From the NCBI GenBank assembly GCA_964412195.1, contig CAYPNP010000008.1:1-64000 (forward strand): a DNA stretch of 64,000 nucleotides, given 5' to 3'. The notes under the pieces are model-generated. The model did no database searches. It was not told the origin of the DNA and saw only the letters and a list, made by a program, of their open reading frames with translations. Within the stretch, counting starts at the first letter, position 1. The number at the start of each line of letters is the position of its first letter. Positions 52,736 to 59,372 of this stretch are shown in pieces. The stretch is from CAYPNP01 sp964412195. GTDB taxonomy: Bacteria > Acidobacteriota > JAAYUB01. The translations under genes were made by a program, and so were the position numbers.

Positions 52736-53095
52736 ATGCGTCCAAGAGAGGTTGTCGAGGCGTGGGTCGATGCCTTCAACCGGGCGGATGCGGACGCCCT
52801 GGCGGCCATGTACGCCGGCGACGCCGTCAACCATCAAGTCGCCGAGCCCCCCGTCCACGGGCTTGCGGCCATCCGGGAGATGTTCGCCGCGGGATTCGCC
52901 GCCGCCAAGATGGTCTGCATCGTTGAGAACCTGTTCGAGGACGGCGAATGGGCCATCCTGGAGTGGCGGGACCCGCTCGGGCTGCGCGGGTGCGGTTTCT
53001 TCCATGTGGCGGACGGGAAGATCGTCTTTCAGCGGGGCTACTGGGACAAGCTGACGTTCCTTCGGCAGCACGGCCTGCCGGTCCCGGCCGAATAA
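52736..53095 (+). CDS. SnoaL/NTF2-like protein
   Basis: 119 residues from the ATG at 52736 (AAAGGAG ten bases before; a TTG at 52727 is possible). It reads as a typical SnoaL-like polypeptide: REVVEAWVDAFNRADADALAAMYAGDAVNHQVAEPPVHGLAAIREMFAAGF, then EWAILEWRDPLGLRGCGFFHVADGKIVFQRGYWDKLTFLRQHG. Many are small isomerases, hydrolases or binding proteins; the substrate is unknown. The last 58 bases overlap the 3' end of the QueG-like gene on the other strand. Confidence 0.85.
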   Translation: MRPREVVEAWVDAFNRADADALAAMYAGDAVNHQVAEPPVHGLAAIREMFAAGFAAAKMVCIVENLFEDGEWAILEWRDPLGLRGCGFFHVADGKIVFQRGYWDKLTFLRQHGLPVPAE

Positions 53096-54018
53096 AGCAA
53101 CTCAACCAACCGGCGGAAATTGCGGGCCTGCACCGGCATCTCCTCGGTCAGGTGGAGCCGACCGAATTTCTCCCGGATCGGGCCCCAGCCGGGCGAATCC
53201 GCCGGCGGATTTCCTAGAAGGAAGGCCGTATCCCCGGCCGTCAGGGAGAACGGCGCCTCCTCGTACCGCAGGCGGCCCCGGTTGGCGGGGCAGGCCGCCT
53301 GGCATTCCAGGCAGCCGACCAGGCAATCGGGGGAGGGAGGGAGGCGGTCCTCCGGCAGCTCGCCTGGCAACTCGGACGACAGGGTATAACATCGATCGGC
53401 GCGGAGCAGGATCCGGTCTTCCCCGATGGCGCCCGTGGGACAGGCGGTCCGGCAGGCCTTGCAGTCGGCGCATCGGCTCATCAGCCGGTCCCGGATCGCC
53501 GGCGCAGGCGCCGGCGCGGTCAGGGGCATGTCCGTGACCAGGCCCACCAACTGGACGTAGCTGCCCAGGCCGGGTACGTAAACGATGTTGTTCCGGCCAT
53601 ACTCGCCCAGGCCGGTGAGGACCGCCAGGGTTTTCAGCGGGGCGGTCACCACCTCGATCCGGTATCCTCCATGTCCCACCGATGCCCGGGCGTCGTCACG
53701 GACGCGGTCGAAGGTGAGCCGGTAATCGCCATAGGTCGGCGGGAAGACAGCGCGTCCGGGCCCTTCCGCCGTCTCGAACCGCAGGACGTGGGCCGGCCGC
53801 GGCACGGCCACCATCACCAGCGCGGCCGGCTCCTCCATGCCGATTTCGTCCAAATACTTGAATCCTTTCAAGTAGTGTTGCTCGAATTCGGAATCTAGAC
53901 TGCCTTGGGAGTGGAGCTGCGCCATCCAGTCCCGCGCAGTCTCCAGCAGGGCGACTGCCCCGAAGGCGACCCGATAACCCCGCTCTTCCGCCCACTGCAG
54001 CCAGCGATCGTTTCCCAT
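53038..54018 (-). CDS. Epoxyqueuosine-reductase-like Fe-S protein
   Basis: 326 residues; GGAGGTAG before the ATG at 54018. Two four-Cys clusters: CADCKACRTACPTGAI and CLVGCLECQAACPANRG, in the arrangement of QueG-like iron-sulphur proteins. 'GLGEYGRNNIVYVPGLGSYVQLVGLVTDMPL' matches the substrate-pocket region of the family, but true QueG usually has a longer C-terminal HEAT-repeat tail, absent here. So it is a QueG-like reductive enzyme of unknown substrate rather than certain epoxyqueuosine reductase. It overlaps the NTF2-like gene by 58 bases, tail to tail. Confidence 0.8.
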   Translation of the reverse strand: MGNDRWLQWAEERGYRVAFGAVALLETARDWMAQLHSQGSLDSEFEQHYLKGFKYLDEIGMEEPAALVMVAVPRPAHVLRFETAEGPGRAVFPPTYGDYRLTFDRVRDDARASVGHGGYRIEVVTAPLKTLAVLTGLGEYGRNNIVYVPGLGSYVQLVGLVTDMPLTAPAPAPAIRDRLMSRCADCKACRTACPTGAIGEDRILLRADRCYTLSSELPGELPEDRLPPSPDCLVGCLECQAACPANRGRLRYEEAPFSLTAGDTAFLLGNPPADSPGWGPIREKFGRLHLTEEMPVQARNFRRLVELLYSAGTGRPCCRRNVSLSQ

Positions 54019-54065
54019 CGGAATCTACCTCCACCGTTCTGTCTTTGACAAACTGACGCCCGAAA

Positions 54066-54127
54066 ATGTAACGCACTAAAATATATTTACCAGTTACATC
54101 TTGATTTTTACTCCCGAATGATGTAAT
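54066..54127. promoter_or_regulatory. ATGTAAC/GTTACAT inverted repeat in a divergent promoter region
   Basis: ATGTAAC (54066-54072) and GTTACAT (54093-54099) are inverted with a 20-base spacer, and ATGTAAT recurs at 54121-54127. The surroundings are AT-rich, with TTGATT at 54101 as a possible -35 for the plus-strand gene. It is between divergently transcribed genes for a QueG-like protein and a CGNR zinc-finger protein, so an operator bound by the latter is plausible. Confidence 0.4.
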
Positions 54128-54153
54128 TGTCAATAGGGAAAAAGGGGATTACG

Positions 54154-54723
54154 GTGAGCGACGAATCCTGGCTGGAATTGCTCAACAGCGACTGGCACGA
54201 CTACCGCGGCAGCGGGCGCCGCGAAGACCGGCTGGAGAACCCGGAATGGCGCGGCCGCTTTCTGGCCGGCTGGAAAGCCGATCTATCGGGAGTGCCGGTT
54301 GGAGAGCTGGTGGCGGGATTGCGTCAACTCCGGGACATCATCCGCCGGCTCGTGGACGCTTTCATTGCCGGCCGGCCGGTCGGCCTGGCGGAGTGGGCCG
54401 AGCTCAACGCTATTCTGGATGGGAGTCCCTGCGTGCGCCGCATGGAAGACGCCCCGGGAAGGCCGCGGCTGCAGATGGTGCCGCTCCGGTGCGGCCTCCC
54501 GGCTGTTCTGGCGGAGATCGCGGGCACGTTCGCCGAGGCAGTCTCAAACGGCGATCCGGTCCGGATCAAGACCTGCCAGAACCGGGACTGCGGCTGGACC
54601 TTCTACGACCGCACCAAGAACCACAGCCGCAAGTGGTGCGAGGACACCTGCGGCAACCTGATCAAGGTGCGCCGCTTCCGGCGGAAGAAGAACCACGAAC
54701 CACACGAACCACACGAAAAGTAG
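54154..54723 (+). CDS. CGNR zinc-finger (ABATE-type) protein, putative regulator
   Basis: 189 residues from the GTG at 54154, with AAAGGGG seven bases before it; the TTG at 54127 is less likely. The N-terminal part is the ABATE-like helical domain (WLELLNSDWHDYRG..., FLAGWKADLSGVPVGELVAGLRQLRDIIRRLVDAFIAGRP). The C-terminal CGNR zinc finger reads CQNRDCGWTFYDRTKNHSRKWCEDTCGNLIKVRRFR. Such proteins are thought to be DNA-binding regulators. The last ten residues (NHEPHEPHEK) and the stop codon come from an intergenic repeat (54691-54720), so the original C-terminus may have been replaced or extended. Confidence 0.85.
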   Translation: MSDESWLELLNSDWHDYRGSGRREDRLENPEWRGRFLAGWKADLSGVPVGELVAGLRQLRDIIRRLVDAFIAGRPVGLAEWAELNAILDGSPCVRRMEDAPGRPRLQMVPLRCGLPAVLAEIAGTFAEAVSNGDPVRIKTCQNRDCGWTFYDRTKNHSRKWCEDTCGNLIKVRRFRRKKNHEPHEPHEK

Positions 54724-54960
54724 CCAATCCGCAATCCGAATCAAGACCACGAAAAACACGAAAGAATTCCAATCCGCAATCCGCAACCTTGAATATGGAA
54801 CTCAGGAACTCAGGAGAGATTGCAAACCGAAATCCGAAGTCCGATGTCCGCAGGCCTCAGCCCAACGGCCCATGTCCGCGGCTTCCAATTCGCAATTCGC
54901 AATTCACCATGGGTGCACTCCGCATTCCGCACTCCCCACTCCGCATTCCGAATCAACTGC
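54691..54960. repeat. Cluster of several intergenic short-period repeat families
   Basis: In order: ACCACGAACCACACGAA units (54691-54720, coding for the CGNR tail), CCAATCCGCAATCCG units (from 54723 and again near 54771), ACCACGAAAAACACG (about 54746-54762), AACTCAGGAACTCAGG, then CAATTCGCAATTCGC and CTCCGCATTCCGCACTCC units up to about 54950. They fill the gap between the convergent CGNR and GlmS-like genes; no gene is present in the repeat after 54723. Confidence 0.8.
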
Positions 54961-54969
54961 AATCCAAAC

Positions 54970-57672
54970 TTAGTCGACCGTTATGGACTTGCTGACGTTC
55001 TTCGGCACGTCGGGGTGGACGCCGTGGAGGGGGATCTTCAGGCGGTTCAGGTACTTCATCTTCAGGACGCTCATCTCCAGCGCCAGCAGCTGGACCGCCA
55101 TCATGGCGGAGAAGGGATAGAGCAGCTCGCTGCCGGTGCGGGGCAGGCCCAGGAAGTGGCAGCGGTATCCGGGGGCGTCGGTCGGAGGCCGCAGCGCGGC
55201 CTGGCGCAGCTCCTCGTTCTCCTCGGCGATGACGAACACCGACGACCCGCGGATCTTGTGGGTGTTGATCTGGGAGATGGTCAGGTGGATGTCCCGCTCC
55301 GACGGCGGCGTCAGGAAGACCAGCGGGTACGGGGCGAAGAGCGGAGTATAGAAGTCGCGCCGGAGCAGCGGGTCGAGCACCTTCGCCTCCTCCGGCCGCA
55401 GGTGGAAAGGCCGGGTGTGCCGGACGAGGAATTCCTCCAGCGCGTTGCCCATGGAGATGACGGAGGACAGCGGTAGCTGCTCCTGCTCGGCCCGCAGGGC
55501 GAGCTCCACAAACAGGTTCTTCAGGCCGGACATCCCGCCCTGGAGCTGGGTCAGCCCGAGGGTGAAGTTTTTGCCCAGGATGGTGTTGGGGCCGTGCTTG
55601 AACTCCGAGGCCTCCATCCCCTCGGCGTGGTTGAGCACCACCTCGCGGACCTTGAGTGCCCCCTCCCGCGCCAGCCCGACGTTGGCGGTAGCCAGGATGT
55701 GGAGGGACGGGCTGAGGAAGATCTCGTCGGCCAGCTCGCGCACCGGGATCTTCGCCAGCCGGTGGGTCTCCTCCAGGAGCTGGGGCAGCTGAAGGAACTG
55801 CTGCCGCGCGGCCTGGTACGCGGGGCCGGTCTCCCCCCGCAGCTCGAGGCATTTCACGGCCAGGCCGAATAGGAGCGCCACCTGGTTGGTGAAGCTCTTG
55901 GTGGCCGGGACGGCGATCTCGGGGCCGCACAGGATGGGCAGGTAGAAATCGCACTTTTCCTGCGCCAGGGTGGAGTTGACGTTGTTGACGATCATCAGCC
56001 GGCGCGCCTTGCAGCGGGCGGCCAGGGCGTTGCAGATGTCCACCAGGTCCTTGGTCTCGCCGCTCTGGGAGATGCCGATGAAGAGGTCGTCGGCAGTGAC
56101 CGAGTCGAGCGCCTCGGAACGGAACTCGCCCGGCAGCAAGCACTCCACGGCGATGCCGGCCACCTTGTTGAGCAGGCTCGCGCCCACCCGGGCGGCGTTG
56201 TAGGAGGAGCCGCAGGCGACCACGTAGATCCGGCTGCGGCGGTGGGCCTCCAACTCCCGGGCGAAGCGGTCCATCCAGCCGCGCAGCGACCAGCGGTGCT
56301 TGTAGAGGAAAAGGCTGTCGATCAGGGCCAGCTCGCGGCGCCAGCGGCCGCCGCTGAGCCGGTGGACCTCGCCGAGGAAGCCTTCCTCGATGGAGGAGAA
56401 CAGGCGCGACTCGGGCACATCGGCGAGGAAGCGCGAGAAGGCGCGCCCGGCCTCGCGATCGAGCTGCCGATAGTCCTCGCCGTCGAAGATCGAACGCAGG
56501 TTTTCAAGAAGCCGCTTCGTGTCGGTCTCGAAGCTGGCCAGGCGGACCGACTGGCGGACCCGGAAGGCCAGCTCGCGGTGCGCGTCGTAGGTGTCGAAGA
56601 GGGCCCGGCGGGAGCCGTTGTCCGGAAAGAACAGCTCCACCAATTCCTGCACCGCCTCGGCCTGAGAGGCGATCTCCTGCTCCATGAAGAACTGGAACGG
56701 CGGCCGCAGGGCCATGTCCCGGTTGCGCAGCTTCGAGCGCTTGGGCGCGCGCTTCTCCGCGAACTTCGGATCGGTACACGAGTGGACGGTCCAATCCCCC
56801 GACGTGAAGTGGATGAACTCCCCCTCGGACAGCGGGATGAGGACGCGGGTTTTGCTCAGGACCGCCGAAAGGTCCGAGGAGGCGAGGATGAATTCGCCCT
56901 CGTCGTCGACGCCCTTGCCGATGTAGAGGGAGGAGCCGCTCTTGATGGCGTAGGCCTCCTCGATGGCCGGGTCCACGACCACGGCGGCGTAGGAGCCGAC
57001 GATCTTGCGGGCGGCCTGCCGGATGGCCCGCCGCATGCACTCGCGGCGGACCGCGGCGTCCGCCCGGTTGGCGCCGGGCTGCTCCTCCAGGTTCAGGAAG
57101 AAGAAGTGCTCCACCGTGTGGACCAGCATCTCGCCGTCGTTGTCGCTCAGCACCTGGTGGCCGGCCAGCACCAGGTCCTGCTTCAGGTAGTCGCAGTTGG
57201 TGATGTTGCCGTTGTGCGCGCCGTAGATCCGCTCCTTGCAGGCCACCAGGTGGGGCTGGGCGTTGACGTCGTCCACCGCGCCGAAAGTGGCCCAGCGAAC
57301 CTGGCCGCAGAAGAGGCGGCCCGGCAACAGCTCAAACTCCAGCGACCGGACCACCTGGGAAGGCGCGCCCACGGACTTGCGCAGGGTGATGGCCTGCCCT
57401 TCGTCCTGGATGCACAGGCCGGTGGAGTCGTAGCCGCGATACTCCAGCTTCTCCAGCAGGCGCGAGGCGATGGCGCCCAGCTTCGCCGTGCGGTGGGAGT
57501 AGACCATCCCCAGCACGCCGCAGCCCACGCCCGGCAGGGGCAGGAACCAGGGCAGGCGCACCGGCTCCAGGCGGCGCAGGGCGCGTACGGCCAGGCGGCG
57601 CCAGGCGGAGACCGGGCCGCCGGCGGATGATCCCGTCGAGAGCAGGCTGGACTGGGCGGAGCTCTTGTTCAC
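54970..57672 (-). CDS. Enlarged GlmS-like protein (amidotransferase + two SIS domains)
   Basis: 900 residues from the GTG at 57672; normal GlmS is about 600. The glutamine-amidotransferase half has the Cys in GVGCGVLGM (Cys 51, not at the N-terminus), LEYRGYDSTG, 'VRWATFGAVDDVNAQPHL' and HNGNITN. SIS domain 1 has CGSSYNAA (about 488-494) and SQSGET (about 535-540). SIS domain 2 has EGALKVREVVLNHAEGMEASEFKHGP. The C-terminus VPKNVSKSITVD matches the GlmS end. About 100 extra residues lie between the halves (about 345-475) and more in the last domain. A 50-residue basic N-terminal segment precedes Cys 51. It is probably glucosamine-6-phosphate synthase or a close sugar-phosphate relative. Confidence 0.82.
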   Translation of the reverse strand: MNKSSAQSSLLSTGSSAGGPVSAWRRLAVRALRRLEPVRLPWFLPLPGVGCGVLGMVYSHRTAKLGAIASRLLEKLEYRGYDSTGLCIQDEGQAITLRKSVGAPSQVVRSLEFELLPGRLFCGQVRWATFGAVDDVNAQPHLVACKERIYGAHNGNITNCDYLKQDLVLAGHQVLSDNDGEMLVHTVEHFFFLNLEEQPGANRADAAVRRECMRRAIRQAARKIVGSYAAVVVDPAIEEAYAIKSGSSLYIGKGVDDEGEFILASSDLSAVLSKTRVLIPLSEGEFIHFTSGDWTVHSCTDPKFAEKRAPKRSKLRNRDMALRPPFQFFMEQEIASQAEAVQELVELFFPDNGSRRALFDTYDAHRELAFRVRQSVRLASFETDTKRLLENLRSIFDGEDYRQLDREAGRAFSRFLADVPESRLFSSIEEGFLGEVHRLSGGRWRRELALIDSLFLYKHRWSLRGWMDRFARELEAHRRSRIYVVACGSSYNAARVGASLLNKVAGIAVECLLPGEFRSEALDSVTADDLFIGISQSGETKDLVDICNALAARCKARRLMIVNNVNSTLAQEKCDFYLPILCGPEIAVPATKSFTNQVALLFGLAVKCLELRGETGPAYQAARQQFLQLPQLLEETHRLAKIPVRELADEIFLSPSLHILATANVGLAREGALKVREVVLNHAEGMEASEFKHGPNTILGKNFTLGLTQLQGGMSGLKNLFVELALRAEQEQLPLSSVISMGNALEEFLVRHTRPFHLRPEEAKVLDPLLRRDFYTPLFAPYPLVFLTPPSERDIHLTISQINTHKIRGSSVFVIAEENEELRQAALRPPTDAPGYRCHFLGLPRTGSELLYPFSAMMAVQLLALEMSVLKMKYLNRLKIPLHGVHPDVPKNVSKSITVD

Positions 57673-57893
57673 CGGACCCCCAAATGCGAGATGTTCGGAC
57701 GGGTATCTCCCCGATCGGCCCCTAGTGTACTGGAAGCGGCCGGCCGGCACAAGCCCCGCCGGGCAATCCCCCCGCGGACCGCCGCGGCCGCCCCACGGCA
57801 GTGGTTCCGTCACGGAAGGATTTCCTGCCCTCTAAAACCTTTTCGGCTGTTTTGTCGTATCGGGATCGGTGATAATAGCCCCCGGGAGGAGGC

Positions 57894-59165
57894 ATGCCGA
57901 AACAACGGCGACAGACGAATGGAACCGAAGCGGTGCGATGGGGACGTCGCAGCACCGACCGGCGGGGTGCGGATTTCAAAGGGCTCTACCGGAAGCTGGA
58001 ACACGCCCTGGCCCGGATCGAGCGGATCGAGAACATCGCCGGGACCTTGTCCCAGATCCTCGAGATCCTGGTGAGTGAATTCCGCGAAGATTTGGGCTTC
58101 GAGAGCGGCCGGCTGTACGAGCGCGACGGCGACGACTTCGTCCTCTGCTGTGCCCACGGAATGGCGTCCGGCGTCCCCATCGGCTTCCGGGTGACCTCCG
58201 GCTACGCCCCCCAGCGCCGGCTTCTGAACGAGGGAGTCGTGCTGTATCACCCCGGCGACTCGGGCTACGACCCCCTCTTCGAGCAGCGCCTCGGCATCAC
58301 CTCCACTTTTGCCGCCATCACCCTGGGCGAGGGCAACACCCACATCCTGTCCCTCACCGTCCGGGGCGGCCTGCACGATGATCGCTACGTCTTCTACGCC
58401 CTCAGCGCCGTCCGCCACGTCATCAACCTGAAACTCCAGCAGCAGAAGCTCACCAGCGTCCTGGAGGAGGCGCGCCGCATCCAGCACAGCCTGCTGCCGC
58501 CCGGCCCGCCCCGGTTCGCCGGCTACGACATCGACGGACTGTCCCGCCCCGCCGAGGAGGTGGGCGGCGACCTGTTCGACTACCTGGAGATCACCAGCCG
58601 CCAGCTGGGGGTGGCCATCGCCGACGCCTCCGGCCACGGCCTGCCCGCGGCACTGATCGCCCGCGACGTCATCACCGGCCTGCGCACCGGTCTGACCGAG
58701 GACCTGAAGGTTATCAAGACCGTGGAGCGGCTCAACCGGGTGATCCACCGGGCCGCCCTCACCAGCAAGTTCATCTCCCTCTTCTACGGGGAATTCGAAC
58801 CCGACGGCTACCTGGTCTATTGCAACGCCGGCCACAATCCCGGCCTGCTGCAGCAGGGCCGCACTTTCATCGAACTGCGCACCGGCGGGATGGTCCTGGG
58901 ACCGGACCCCAACGCCCACTACCAGAGCGGCTACGTGCGGCTGGAAGCGGGGGACCGCCTCTTCCTGTACACCGACGGCTTGGTGGACGCCGAGAGCCCC
59001 GCCGGCGTGGCCTTCGGGCTGAACCGGCTCAAGCGGGTCCTGCGGTCCCACGCGGACCAGCCCTCGCGGGAGCTGCTGGCCGCGGTGTTCGACGAATTGG
59101 ATCGCTTCACCTGCTGCCGCCCGCAGCACGACGACATCACCGCCGTCGCCATCCGCAAGACCTGA
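57894..59165 (+). CDS. GAF-SpoIIE (PP2C-type) phosphatase
   Basis: 423 residues, with GGAGGAGG just before the ATG at 57894. A GAF-like sensor domain (about 35-195) follows a coiled start (GLYRKLEHALARIERIENIAGTLSQIL). The phosphatase domain (about 200-423) has RRIQHSLLPPGPP, SRPAEEVGGDLFDYLEI, IADASGHGLPAALIARDVITGL, YCNAGHNPGLLQ, LYTDGLVDAESP and HDDITAVAI, so the catalytic Asp residues are all there. It should act on a phosphorylated partner such as an anti-sigma-factor antagonist. The TGA stop merges with the first base of an intergenic repeat. Confidence 0.92.
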   Translation: MPKQRRQTNGTEAVRWGRRSTDRRGADFKGLYRKLEHALARIERIENIAGTLSQILEILVSEFREDLGFESGRLYERDGDDFVLCCAHGMASGVPIGFRVTSGYAPQRRLLNEGVVLYHPGDSGYDPLFEQRLGITSTFAAITLGEGNTHILSLTVRGGLHDDRYVFYALSAVRHVINLKLQQQKLTSVLEEARRIQHSLLPPGPPRFAGYDIDGLSRPAEEVGGDLFDYLEITSRQLGVAIADASGHGLPAALIARDVITGLRTGLTEDLKVIKTVERLNRVIHRAALTSKFISLFYGEFEPDGYLVYCNAGHNPGLLQQGRTFIELRTGGMVLGPDPNAHYQSGYVRLEAGDRLFLYTDGLVDAESPAGVAFGLNRLKRVLRSHADQPSRELLAAVFDELDRFTCCRPQHDDITAVAIRKT

Positions 59166-59365
59166 TTCACCACAAAGGCACAAAGCACACAAAGGGTGAT
59201 CCGCAAACCATTTTTCATTTGTCGTTAGACATTTGCCATTTTTCATTTCCAATCCATTGAATCAATTGGGAGGATCAAAGCTAGGCCTTGGAGTGTACGA
59301 TCCGGAAAATGACAAATGGCTCCCGGATCGCCCTTTGTGTGCTTTGTGCCTTTGTGGTGAATTCC
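59165..59365. repeat. Nested inverted repeats of two families
   Basis: The outer pair is the CACAAAG family: left arm 59165-59203 and right arm 59324-59365, complementary over 38 of 39 bases. Inside it is a second family, CATTTTTCATTTGTC-type units (about 59208-59246) facing AAAATGACAAATGG (59305-59318). The inside is about 55 bases of unrelated sequence (59250-59303). The whole stretch sits between convergent SpoIIE and priA genes and could form a long cruciform or hairpin. Confidence 0.9.
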
Positions 59366-59372
59366 GGGTGGT

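Noticed and set aside
52736..53095. Start at TTG 52727 for the NTF2-like gene
   Set aside because: It would be one base after the ribosome-binding site; ATG at 52736 has normal spacing.
54691..54960. CRISPR array
   Set aside because: Repeats are short-period, variable and without regular spacers, and no cas genes are present.
57519..57530. Later start for the GlmS-like gene to place Cys near the N-terminus
   Set aside because: The only in-frame candidate (GTG) gives Met-Gly-Cys, not Met-Cys, and no ribosome-binding site precedes it.
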